NCBI GenBank assembly: GCA_002372855.1
Contig: DFIZ01000026.1
Location: forward strand, 1-12,864
Origin: Bacteroidales bacterium UBA3684
GTDB taxonomy: Bacteria; Bacteroidota; Bacteroidia; Bacteroidales; P3
DNA length: 12,864 nt
Direction of reading: 5' to 3'
Made by a program: the position numbers and the translations under genes. Below, piece by piece: positions 1-7,278 of this stretch. Position 1 is the first letter of the stretch; every line of letters starts with the position of its first letter. A model generated the notes under the pieces. The model was given only the letters and a program-made list of their open reading frames with translations, searched no databases and was not told the DNA's origin.

Positions 1-22
1 CCGAATTTGACCCCTCTCGGGG

Positions 23-78
23 GAGTGGTGAGTGAGGAGTGATGAGTGATGAGTTTTGAGTGGTGAGAGATGAGCGAT
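23..78. repeat. Period-7 tandem array (GAGTGAT-like heptamers)
   Basis: Eight consecutive 7-bp units start with GAG: GAGTGGT, GAGTGAG, GAGTGAT twice, GAGTTTT, GAGTGGT, GAGAGAT and GAGCGAT. The register never slips over 56 bp although the units have diverged. The array lies upstream of the pyrE promoter in non-coding DNA. Just before it, at 11-25, is a short C-rich/G-rich stretch that might be the tail of another palindrome, but this is too short to name. Function unknown. Confidence 0.8.
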
Positions 79-137
79 TTGAGGGGGTGTTGAAGGGGTG
101 TTGAAAAAAGTTTTTTTATTATATTAAAAAAAATGTG

Positions 138-146
138 TATTTTTGC
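138..146 (+). promoter_or_regulatory. Bacteroidota-type -7 promoter element upstream of pyrE
   Basis: TATTTTTGC at 138-146 matches the Bacteroides -7 consensus TAnnTTTG exactly and follows a strongly A/T-rich tract (about 104-137). A TTG that could serve as the -33 box is present only at 101-103, which is further away than the usual spacing, so the upstream half is unconvincing. If used, transcription would begin near 150-153, almost at the pyrE start codon. Confidence 0.6.
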
Positions 147-149
147 AGC

Positions 150-803
150 ATGATTAGTAACAAAGACATGGCCGCACAGACGGCCGAATTCCTATTGACT
201 GTGAAAGCGGTAAAGCTCAACGAGGAGCATCCTTTCACCTGGGCCTCGGGCCGAAAATCACCTATTTATTGCGATAACCGGGTCACGTTGTCGTATCCGG
301 AAATCAGAACTTTCATCCGCCAGCGGTTCTCCGAAATCGTCAACGATGCATGGGGCGATGTCGACGTCATTGCCGGTGTCGCCACGGGCGGCATTGCGCA
401 GGGCGCCCTTGTGGCCCAGGAGCTGGGCAAGCCCTTCGTCTATGTACGTTCGGAGCAGAAGAGCCACGGTCTGACCAACCAGATCGAGGGCGAGATCCAC
501 GAGGGCCAGAGCGTTGTGGTCATCGAGGACCTGGTGTCGACGGGCAAGAGCTCGCTCATCGCCGTCAAGGCGCTGAGGGAGAAGGGCTGCGTGGTGAAAG
601 GCATGGCCGCCATCTTCACCTACGGTCTCCAGGTGGCCGCCGACAACTTCAAGAACGAGGATGTCGAACTCTACACCCTCACCGACTACGACACGCTCAT
701 CGACGTGGCCCGCGAGCGCGAGTACATCCGTCCCGAAGCCATGGAGAGCCTCGCCAAGTGGCGCGTCAACCCCGAGCAGTGGAGCAAAGACCACGGCGAA
801 TAA
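150..803 (+). CDS. pyrE: Orotate phosphoribosyltransferase
   Basis: This enzyme makes orotidine 5'-monophosphate from orotate and PRPP in de novo pyrimidine synthesis, in the cytoplasm. The N-terminal part carries the family pattern KAVKLNEEHPFTWASGRKSPIYCDNR, split here as KAVKL and FTWASGRKSPIYCDNR, and the PRPP-binding motif is VVVIEDLVSTGKSS with E126 and D127. Length (217 residues from this start) fits the family. Start choice is uncertain. The frame is open from an ATG at 135, but that codon lies inside or upstream of the likely -7 promoter box, so it is probably not transcribed. ATG 150 (MISNKDMAAQ) gives an N-terminus of about the usual length, while ATG 168 (MAAQTAEF) would leave a short leader of roughly 16 nt. 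First gene of the visible same-strand run; the following gene begins 30 bp downstream. Confidence 0.93.
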   Translation: MISNKDMAAQTAEFLLTVKAVKLNEEHPFTWASGRKSPIYCDNRVTLSYPEIRTFIRQRFSEIVNDAWGDVDVIAGVATGGIAQGALVAQELGKPFVYVRSEQKSHGLTNQIEGEIHEGQSVVVIEDLVSTGKSSLIAVKALREKGCVVKGMAAIFTYGLQVAADNFKNEDVELYTLTDYDTLIDVAREREYIRPEAMESLAKWRVNPEQWSKDHGE

Positions 804-806
804 TAA

Positions 807-841
807 GAAAATTGAAAATTGAAAATTGAAAAATGAAAATA
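807..841 (+). repeat. GAAAATT heptamer array overlapping a start codon
   Basis: Five 7-bp units in one register: GAAAATT three times, then GAAAAAT and GAAAATA. The array fills the pyrE to FGE-like intergenic gap and runs over the ATG at 833-835. Its end part (817-840) pairs with 897-920 as an inverted repeat. Being A-rich just upstream of an ATG, it could also serve as the translation initiation region in a phylum that seldom uses Shine-Dalgarno pairing (inference). Confidence 0.8.
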
Positions 842-920
842 TCGAGATTCACACAAGGAATAGGTAGGGTTGCGTTGTTCGCAGGCCTGTTTGTCAATTT
901 TCATTTTTCACACTTCAATT
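817..920. repeat. Inverted repeat enclosing the start codon and signal peptide
   Basis: The left arm 817-840 and right arm 897-920 are reverse complements at about 21 of 24 positions, with a 56-nt spacer. The right arm, read in reverse complement, also shows the 7-bp periodicity (GAAGTGT, GAAAAAT, GAAAATT). The arms bracket the initiation codon and signal peptide of the FGE-like gene, so the C-terminal end of the signal peptide (residues NFHFSHFN) is encoded by the repeat. Confidence 0.75.
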
Positions 921-1669
921 CGCTTCGCGCCCAGGACAGCGTTGTCCGTGTGCAGGTGGCCGACGGCGTGGAGATGGAGATGGTGTGGGTGGAAGGCGGC
1001 AGTTTCACCATGGGCAGCAATGCCACGCCGAAGGGCGTGAAGCTGACCTATGCGCTGGCGCGTCCCGAGCACCGCGTGACGGTGGACGGCTATTTCATTG
1101 GCCGCTACGAGGTTACGCAGGGGCTGTGGCAAGCCGTCATGGGCGAGAATCCCTCGAAGTTCAAAGGCTCCGCCAACCTGCCTGTGGAGAGTGTCTCGTG
1201 GACCGAGGCCCAGGAGTTTGCCATGCGCCTCAGCCAGATGACGGGTCGGCGGTTCCGCCTGCCGTCGGAAGCCGAGTGGGAGTATGCCGCCCGCGGAGGC
1301 AGCAAGAGCCAGCGCAACCCCTATGCCGGGTGCAACCGCAATCAGCTGGACAACCACGGCTGGTACTGTGTCAACAGCGACGGCGCCACGCATGCCGTCG
1401 GCCAGCTCCAGCCCAACGAGCTGGGGCTCTACGACATGAGCGGCAATGTGGCCGAATGGTGCCAGGACTGGGTGGAGGCGTACACGTCGGAGGAGCAGAC
1501 CAATCCCCGCGGCCCGCGCCAGGGGGAGAACCGCGTGCTCCGCGGCGGGCACTACAACAGCACCTCGGCGGCCTGCACGGTCTACGACCGCGGATGGTAC
1601 CTGCCGAGCGGCAAGTACGAGTTGTACGGGTTGCGAATAGTTATGGAGGCCAACGTCAGTGAAGATTAA
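833..1669 (+). CDS. Exported FGE/SUMF1-fold (formylglycine-generating enzyme-like) protein
   Basis: This 278-residue protein has an N-terminal signal sequence (KISR, then hydrophobic VALFAGLFV, probable cleavage after LRA at about residue 33) followed by one FGE-sulfatase (SUMF1) domain from about 45 to 275. Family hallmarks are VWVEGGSFTMGS, GRYEVTQGLWQAVMGENPS, PVESVSWTEAQEF, FRLPSEAEWEYAARGG, GLYDMSGNVAEWCQDW and VLRGGHYN. True FGEs use two cysteines at positions 4 and 9 after the RGG motif. Here position 4 is Ser243 and only position 9 is Cys (C248), so sulfatase activation is unlikely and a structural or other oxidoreductase role is possible. The ATG at 833 is the only start that gives a signal peptide, and it sits in the heptamer repeat. 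The gene overlaps the next one by 11 bp. Its substrate or partner is not evident. Confidence 0.88.
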   Translation: MKISRFTQGIGRVALFAGLFVNFHFSHFNSLRAQDSVVRVQVADGVEMEMVWVEGGSFTMGSNATPKGVKLTYALARPEHRVTVDGYFIGRYEVTQGLWQAVMGENPSKFKGSANLPVESVSWTEAQEFAMRLSQMTGRRFRLPSEAEWEYAARGGSKSQRNPYAGCNRNQLDNHGWYCVNSDGATHAVGQLQPNELGLYDMSGNVAEWCQDWVEAYTSEEQTNPRGPRQGENRVLRGGHYNSTSAACTVYDRGWYLPSGKYELYGLRIVMEANVSED

Positions 1670-2186
1670 AGACCTTGAATTCGAGCCTTTTGTCACCGAG
1701 GCCGAGCTGGCCGAAGTGGTGCGGCATACGGCGGAGCGCATCAACGCCGACTATGCCGGGCGCAAGGTTGTGCTCTGTCCCGTGCTCACGGGCAGTTTCA
1801 TGTTCTTCGCCGACCTGGCCCGACAGCTGACGGTGGAGAACGAGGTGTGCTTTGTGAAGTACACCAGCTACGAGGGCACTGCCTCGTCGGGCCGTGTCGA
1901 GGCTCCGCTGCCTTTCCCCGCGAAGGTGAAGGACCGCGATGTCCTCATCGTCGAGGACGTGATCGACACCGGCATCTCGATGGACTATATGCTGCAGCAA
2001 CTGAGAGCGTTGCAGCCCCGCAGTGTCCGTGTCTGCGCCCTCTTCTACAAGCCCGGCAGCATGCAGAAGGATTTCAGGGTGGACTATGTGGGGCGCGAGA
2101 TCGGCAACGAATTCATCGTCGGCTACGGCCTGGACTACGACCAGCAGGGGCGGACGCTGAAGGAAGTGTATGTTGTTAAGAGTTAG
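1659..2186 (+). CDS. hpt: Hypoxanthine phosphoribosyltransferase (purine salvage)
   Basis: This enzyme transfers phosphoribosyl from PRPP to hypoxanthine (and often guanine), giving IMP or GMP in the cytoplasm. The 175-residue length fits. The signature PRPP motif is VLIVEDVIDTGISM with E99, D100, D103, T104 and G105. Other family blocks are VLTGSFMFFADLARQL near the N-terminus, FVKYTSYEGTASSG (flexible loop) and FIVGYGLDYDQQGR near the C-terminus, where the aspartate and neighbouring hydrophobics contact the base. The only start that keeps the conserved N-terminus is GTG at 1659, inside the last codons of the FGE-like gene, which suggests translational coupling. It may equally be called hypoxanthine-guanine phosphoribosyltransferase; base preference cannot be read from the sequence. 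Its stop codon lies in a remnant of the GAGTTA-type heptamer (2180-2193). Confidence 0.93.
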   Translation: MKIKDLEFEPFVTEAELAEVVRHTAERINADYAGRKVVLCPVLTGSFMFFADLARQLTVENEVCFVKYTSYEGTASSGRVEAPLPFPAKVKDRDVLIVEDVIDTGISMDYMLQQLRALQPRSVRVCALFYKPGSMQKDFRVDYVGREIGNEFIVGYGLDYDQQGRTLKEVYVVKS

Positions 2187-2203
2187 TGGTTAAAGTATCA
2201 ACG

Positions 2204-2590
2204 ATGAAAAAGGGAGTCAAAATACTGATGGTGCTTCTGGCGGTGGCCGGCATGTGGAGCTGCAACCGCGAGGAGGAACACTTGAATGTGGACCCGACGC
2301 TGCTCTACGGCCGTTGGGTTCAGGTTGACAAGCCGTACTACTGGACGTTCAACGCCGACGGTACGGGCAACCTGGTGAATCGCGAAGCGGTGCAGGAAGG
2401 CGACGCGGACAACGGCGACTTCACGTGGACGCTCAGCGACGGCGACCAGCTGCTGACCGAGTTCCGCGGCAGCGGCGAGCTGGGGGGCATGTACATCCCC
2501 AAGCTGTACACCATCAAGGAGATTTCCACCACGTCCCTTCGCTGGGAGGACCAGTACGGACGGTCTACCAACTTCAATAAAACCAACTAG
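2204..2590 (+). CDS. Small lipocalin-like lipoprotein
   Basis: A 128-residue protein starting MKKGVKILMVLLAVAGMWSC. The basic start, hydrophobic stretch and Cys20 indicate signal peptidase II processing and a lipid anchor, although the residues before the cysteine (MWS) are a loose lipobox. The mature part resembles small Bacteroidota lipocalin-like domains: a LLYGRWVQV strand, YWTFNADGTGNLV, FTWTLSDGDQLLTEF and a final LRWEDQYGRSTNF. Start: an in-frame GTG at 2186 exists, but ATG 2204 puts the signal peptide at the N-terminus. It is 3 bp ahead of the AsmA-family gene, so the two are probably cotranscribed. No binding partner can be inferred; the lipocalin assignment is by fold pattern, not by recognised orthology. 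Confidence 0.8.
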   Translation: MKKGVKILMVLLAVAGMWSCNREEEHLNVDPTLLYGRWVQVDKPYYWTFNADGTGNLVNREAVQEGDADNGDFTWTLSDGDQLLTEFRGSGELGGMYIPKLYTIKEISTTSLRWEDQYGRSTNFNKTN

Positions 2591-2593
2591 GCC

Positions 2594-5500
2594 ATGAGTA
2601 TCAAGAAAGGTTGGAAGATTACGTGGATTGCCCTCGGGAGCCTGCTGGGCCTGGTGGTGGTGACGGTGGCCGTGGCGCTGTGGCTGGTGTTCACACCGAG
2701 CAAGCTGACAAAGATTGTGAACGGCTTGGTGGGCAACTTCATTACCTGCGACGCAAAGTTCGGCAACGTCGACCTGACATTGCTGTCCACGTTCCCCGAT
2801 GCGGGCCTGAAGATTGAGGATGTGGTGATTGTGAATCCGGGCAAGGGCCCGATTGTGGACTATAAGCAGAACGACACGGTGGCCAAGATCGGCAGCCTGA
2901 CGGTGGGCATCGACGTCAAGGCCTTCCTGAAGGATAACAAGGTTATTGTGCATCAAGTGGTGCTTGAAGACGCAACGACCAACCTCTTCATTGACAGCCT
3001 TGGCACTGCCAACTTCGACATCTTCCCCAAGAGCGACGACACTACCAGCAGCGAGACCAAGCTGCCGGAGGTGATAGACCTGAAGAAAATCAAGATAGAC
3101 AACCTTAACGCCACGTTCCTCAACTGCAAGGACGGCATGATGTCGGCCGAGGTGGCCGGCATGGACATGAACCTAAAAGGCTCTATGGAACAGGAGGATA
3201 TCGTGGCCGACTTGAAGTTGGGAATCAACCAACTGTTCTTCGTCCAGGGCGAGGTCCAGCCGATGCTGACGGCCCACGTCAAGGGACTGGAGATGAAAGC
3301 GGACGGAAAGAAGGAGGGCGAGCACATCGACGCCGATATCAGGATTGACGGCAAGAATGTGGACCTGGACCAGGTGGACTCGCTGGGTAACCACACGCTC
3401 AAGGCCGTGCTGGACGGCCTGCTGCTGAAGGCCAAGGGCAACGGCGACATGGACTCGATGCGCTGCAAGTTGGACCTCGGCGTGGAGAAGGGCACCCTCA
3501 ATGCTGCCGGCACCGAGATGGTCAACGAGACGCTGCGCGAGTCGAAGAAGAACCTGCTCGGAGTGGAGATGCCCGACGTGGTGGTCAAACTGAACAAGAA
3601 AGAAATCTGGCTCAGCGACAGCAAGATAAAGCTCGACGACTATGCGCTGTTGCTCAACGGCCAGTGCTATCTGGCCACGGAAAAGCATCCCATGACGATG
3701 GATATGGCCGTGGAGACCGATGGCAGCTGGCGTGTGAAGCCGCTGCTGGACATTGTGCCGGAGCGCTTTGTGGGCTTCCGCAAGGGTATGGAACAGCTGG
3801 ACGGCGACGTGGCTTTCGTGCTGAATGCCAATGGAACACTGACCGACAGCACGATGCCCAATATCGTTGGCAACATCAGGTTGGCCGACGGCCGCTTCTA
3901 TGCGCCCAAGATGTTGCCCTACAAGATCAACAAGGTGAAGGGTGAGTTTGGGGTCGACCTCAACCTGGACAAGCGCAAGGAAAGCCATGTGACCATCAAG
4001 AACCTGAAAGCCCACACGCAGGGAACGGATGTGACGTTGAACGGAAGGGTGGACGACCTGCTGGGCGACATGAGGGTGGATGCAAAGGTGAAAGGAACGC
4101 TTCCGCTGGAGGATGTCAAACCGATGCTGCCCAAGACGATGAAGATTGAGCTGGAAGGCGACGCCGACGTCGACGTCAGCGCCAAGTTTGCCATGAGCCA
4201 GCTGAAGAAACAGGCCTACGACAAGATGAAGGCCAGCGGCACGGTGAAGTTCAAAGGACTACAGGTGGACCTCGACACCATCCACGCCACCGCTCCCGAC
4301 CTCGCCATCGCCCTGCAGCTGCCCGCCACGGAGCACAAGGGGAGGATGGCCGACGTGAAGCTGAAAGGCAGCGCCCTGAAAGCCAAGATGGGCAAGAGCA
4401 TCAGCGCTGAAGTGAAGAACCCGGACATCAGTGTCGGGGTGAACAATATGATGAAAGAGCAGTTGGCCGCCTCGTTCAAACTTGGAATGGGGGAGACCGA
4501 GGCCAACGTGGACTCGATGATATTCTCGCTGGTGGAGCTGAAGCTCGATGGCAGCATGAGAATGGACAGCCTGCAAAAGGATGTGCTGAAGAAATTCAAC
4601 CCCCGCCTGAACGCCGAGACCCGCAGCGCCCTGGTATTTATGCCCCAGTTGCCCGAGGCTGTGCGCCTGAGGGATTTCGACATGAGCTACACCCCCGAGC
4701 TGATTGATATCCGCGAGGCCAAGGTGACGCTGGGCCATTCGGACTTCGAACTCTACGGCACTGTGGACAACTTCGAGGAATGGCTCGACAACAAGGCCAT
4801 GCTGAAAGGAGACTTGAACTTCACGTCGGACTATGCCGATGTGGACCAGATAATGAACATGTTCAGCGGCATGGGCAGCGACCCCGACACGCTGGAGGCC
4901 CAGCGGAAAGAGGATGCCGTTCCCGCCGAAGCAAACCCCTTCATTGTACCGAAGAACGTGAATGTAACGTTGCACACGCACATCAAGCGCAGCATCGCCT
5001 TCGGCAACGACTTGCACGATGTGGCCGGTGCCCTCACCGTCAAGGACGGCCGTGTGGTGCTCGACCAGATGGGTTTCGTGTGCAAGGCAGCGACGATGCA
5101 GTTGACGGCCCTCTACAAGTCCGACCGCCCGGGACATCTGTTCACGGCTCTGGACTTCCACCTGCTTGATATCCAGATTGACGAACTGCTGGACATGATA
5201 CCGGCCGTCGACACCCTGGTGCCCATGCTGTCGGCATTCAATGGCAACGCCAATTTCCACCTGGCCGCAGAGACCTATCTTGATGCACGCTACCAACCCA
5301 AGTTGCCCACCCTGAAGGGTGCCGCCGCCATCACCGGCGAGAACCTCGTTGTGATGGACAACAAGGACATTGCCACCATCGCCAAGCTGATGCGTTTCAA
5401 GAGTTGGAAGGACAAGGACAATAAAATCAAGGTCGACAGTCTCAGCGTCGAGATGGTGGCCATGGACGACGGGCACGGGTGCGAAGTGGAGATATTCCCC

Positions 5501-5770
5501 TTCCTGCTCAATGTCGGCAGCTATCAGGTGTGCATTTCCGGCCTGCAAGGCGTCGACAAGAGTTGCAACTATCACCTCGAACTGTTGAAGAACCCGCTGC
5601 TTGCCAAGGTGGGTGTCGACGTCAAAGGCTCCATCCTCAGCCCCAAGATATCGCTTGGAAAAGTACTCTATGCCGACCTTTTCCGTCCGAAGAAACAGGG
5701 AGTGGCCGAGAAGAGAGCGCTCGAGGTCAAGCGTAAGGTCAGAGAGGCATTGGAGGCAAACGTGAGGTAA
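2594..5770 (+). CDS. AsmA-family envelope protein
   Basis: A 1058-residue protein with a single N-terminal transmembrane segment (about residues 9-32, WIALGSLLGLVVVTVAVALWLVF) and a very long, beta-rich extracytoplasmic part. Right after the membrane segment come AsmA-typical lines: SKLTKIVNGLVGNFI, then FGNVDLTLLSTFPDAGLKIEDVVI. A repeated strand pattern follows (LKGSALKAKM, VKGTLPLEDVKP, LNGRVDDLLGDMRVDAKVKG). The C-terminal AsmA-like region contains YQVCISGLQGVDKSCNYHLELL and ends with SPKISLGKVLYADLF. AsmA/TamB/YhdP relatives are thought to form long grooves that move or organise lipids between the inner and outer membranes; the specific role here is inference. Start ATG 2594 is 3 bp after the lipoprotein stop. 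The length is normal for Bacteroidales members. A long antisense open frame over its 3' half is a composition shadow. Confidence 0.88.
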   Translation: MSIKKGWKITWIALGSLLGLVVVTVAVALWLVFTPSKLTKIVNGLVGNFITCDAKFGNVDLTLLSTFPDAGLKIEDVVIVNPGKGPIVDYKQNDTVAKIGSLTVGIDVKAFLKDNKVIVHQVVLEDATTNLFIDSLGTANFDIFPKSDDTTSSETKLPEVIDLKKIKIDNLNATFLNCKDGMMSAEVAGMDMNLKGSMEQEDIVADLKLGINQLFFVQGEVQPMLTAHVKGLEMKADGKKEGEHIDADIRIDGKNVDLDQVDSLGNHTLKAVLDGLLLKAKGNGDMDSMRCKLDLGVEKGTLNAAGTEMVNETLRESKKNLLGVEMPDVVVKLNKKEIWLSDSKIKLDDYALLLNGQCYLATEKHPMTMDMAVETDGSWRVKPLLDIVPERFVGFRKGMEQLDGDVAFVLNANGTLTDSTMPNIVGNIRLADGRFYAPKMLPYKINKVKGEFGVDLNLDKRKESHVTIKNLKAHTQGTDVTLNGRVDDLLGDMRVDAKVKGTLPLEDVKPMLPKTMKIELEGDADVDVSAKFAMSQLKKQAYDKMKASGTVKFKGLQVDLDTIHATAPDLAIALQLPATEHKGRMADVKLKGSALKAKMGKSISAEVKNPDISVGVNNMMKEQLAASFKLGMGETEANVDSMIFSLVELKLDGSMRMDSLQKDVLKKFNPRLNAETRSALVFMPQLPEAVRLRDFDMSYTPELIDIREAKVTLGHSDFELYGTVDNFEEWLDNKAMLKGDLNFTSDYADVDQIMNMFSGMGSDPDTLEAQRKEDAVPAEANPFIVPKNVNVTLHTHIKRSIAFGNDLHDVAGALTVKDGRVVLDQMGFVCKAATMQLTALYKSDRPGHLFTALDFHLLDIQIDELLDMIPAVDTLVPMLSAFNGNANFHLAAETYLDARYQPKLPTLKGAAAITGENLVVMDNKDIATIAKLMRFKSWKDKDNKIKVDSLSVEMVAMDDGHGCEVEIFPFLLNVGSYQVCISGLQGVDKSCNYHLELLKNPLLAKVGVDVKGSILSPKISLGKVLYADLFRPKKQGVAEKRALEVKRKVREALEANVR

Positions 5771-5773
5771 GAT

Positions 5774-5815
5774 AAGAGTTATGAGTTAAGAGTTACGAAT
5801 TAAAGGTTATGAAGT
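5774..5815 (+). repeat. GAGTTAT/GAGTTAA heptamer array upstream of DUF4199 gene
   Basis: Three 14-bp units, each made of two heptamers: 5774-5787, 5788-5801 and 5802-5815, diverging progressively. The array fills the gap after the AsmA gene and runs over the ATG at 5809 of the next gene. A short possible relative, GAGTTAG-TGGTTAA, sits at 2180-2193 across the hpt stop codon. Confidence 0.75.
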
Positions 5816-6333
5816 TTTTTCACAGATACGAGTCAGAGATACACGGCAACTACCGCAAGGGTTACCTCCGTTTCGGCACCATCACGGGGGTTGTGCTGAT
5901 GCTGTATATCTTTGTTCGATATATGATGGGCGTGCCGGCCGAGAGCCCCGAGGCCTACATCACCGACGGCCTCCTGCTGGTGGCGGTGTTCCTCTTCACG
6001 CTGCTCTACCGCAATGTGCTGCCCGACCGCAAAGCCACCCTTAAGGAGCTGATGCTGCTGGGATTGGGCATTGCCGTGGTGGCCAGTGTGCTCTACGGCC
6101 TGTTCCTCTGGGCCTTCGGCAGTGCCGTTCCCGAACAGACGGAACTCTTCACCCGCACCCTGCGGGGCGAGGAGGCGTTCCCCACGGCCCCGGCGCACTA
6201 CTGGGCAGCCTGGTGGGGCATCGAATCGGCTGTGAAGCTGTCCGTGCTCGGAGGCTTCGGAGCCTTCATAGCCGCCATTGTTTTCCGCAACGAGAAGTCG
6301 GCGGTGCATCAAAAGAATAATAATAACGAATAA
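5809..6333 (+). CDS. DUF4199 family membrane protein
   Basis: A 174-residue protein with four predicted membrane helices at about 22-41, 51-69, 81-104 and 141-159. A basic N-terminal tail (MKFFHRYESEIHGNYRKG) and a hydrophilic Asn-rich C-terminus (HQKNNNNE) lie outside the membrane. The pattern of helices, and the position directly before a family 2 glycosyltransferase, match DUF4199 proteins of Bacteroidota, which have no established function. The neighbour suggests a part in the same lipid-linked sugar pathway, for example as a membrane partner (inference). Start ATG 5809 lies at the end of the heptamer array; the next gene begins 12 bp after the stop. Confidence 0.85.
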   Translation: MKFFHRYESEIHGNYRKGYLRFGTITGVVLMLYIFVRYMMGVPAESPEAYITDGLLLVAVFLFTLLYRNVLPDRKATLKELMLLGLGIAVVASVLYGLFLWAFGSAVPEQTELFTRTLRGEEAFPTAPAHYWAAWWGIESAVKLSVLGGFGAFIAAIVFRNEKSAVHQKNNNNE

Positions 6334-6345
6334 AATATAATAACT

Positions 6346-7278
6346 ATGGATATTTCAATTGTAGTACCGTTATACAACGAAGCCGAATCGCTGCCACACC
6401 TGGCCGAGTGGATCGACCGTGTGATGAAAGAGCACGGCTTCAGCTACGAGGTTGTCATGGTCGACGACGGCAGCAAGGATGGTTCGTGGAATGTGATTGA
6501 GAAGCTCCACGAGGGCAATCCCGTCTACCGTGGCATCAAGTTCAGAAGAAACTACGGCAAGTCCGCCGCCCTCAACACCGGCTTTGCCGCCGTACAGGGC
6601 GATGTGGTAATCACCATGGATGCCGACCTGCAGGACAGCCCCGACGAGGTGCCCGAACTCTTCCGCATGATCAAGGAGGACGGCTACGACCTCGTCTCCG
6701 GCTGGAAGAAGAAACGCTACGACTCCAAGCTGGCCAAGAACATCCCGTCGAAGTTCTTCAACGGCACCACCCGTCTGCTCAGTGGCATCAAGCTGCACGA
6801 CTTCAACTGCGGCCTCAAGGCCTACCGCCGCGATGTGGTGAAAAGCATCGAGGTCTACGGCGAGATGCACCGCTACATCCCCGTCATCGCCAAGTGGGCC
6901 GGATTCGGCAAGATAGGGGAAAAGGTGGTCCAGCACCGCAAGCGCGAGTTCGGCGTCACCAAGTTTGGCATGAACCGTTTCATCAACGGTTACCTCGACC
7001 TGATGAGCATCATGTTCATGAGCAAGTTCGGCAAACAGCCCATGCACTTCTTTGGCGCCGTGGGCAGCGTGTCGTTCCTCTTTGGCTTCGTGGCCCTCAT
7101 TGTGGTGCTATGCCTGCGCCTGGCCAGCCGCATTTCGCTCACCAACAGTGTCTGGTTCTACCTTTCCATTCTCTTTGTACTGATGGGCACGATGCTCTTC
7201 CTCGCCGGATTCATCGGCGAACTGGTCTGCCGCAACAGCACTACACGTAACCAATACCTAATCGAAAAAGAATTATGA
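6346..7278 (+). CDS. Family 2 glycosyltransferase, polyprenyl-phosphate type (DPM1/GtrB-like)
   Basis: This 310-residue protein should transfer a sugar from a nucleotide donor to a polyprenyl phosphate on the cytoplasmic face of the inner membrane. The GT-A domain begins ISIVVPLYNEAESLP, followed by VVMVDDGSKDGSW, the metal-binding DxD motif D92-A93-D94 in TMDADLQDSPDE, and FNCGLKAYRRDVV. Two C-terminal membrane helices (about 232-256 and 270-294) match the GtrB/ArnC/DPM1 architecture. Which sugar is used cannot be told. It follows the DUF4199 gene by 12 bp, and its TGA overlaps the ychF ATG in an ATGA arrangement, so the three genes are probably translated from one message. Confidence 0.93.
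   Translation: MDISIVVPLYNEAESLPHLAEWIDRVMKEHGFSYEVVMVDDGSKDGSWNVIEKLHEGNPVYRGIKFRRNYGKSAALNTGFAAVQGDVVITMDADLQDSPDEVPELFRMIKEDGYDLVSGWKKKRYDSKLAKNIPSKFFNGTTRLLSGIKLHDFNCGLKAYRRDVVKSIEVYGEMHRYIPVIAKWAGFGKIGEKVVQHRKREFGVTKFGMNRFINGYLDLMSIMFMSKFGKQPMHFFGAVGSVSFLFGFVALIVVLCLRLASRISLTNSVWFYLSILFVLMGTMLFLAGFIGELVCRNSTTRNQYLIEKEL

Noticed and set aside
4259..5575. 438-codon antisense open frame opposite the AsmA-family gene
   Set aside because: Composition shadow; no start context, no recognisable motif.
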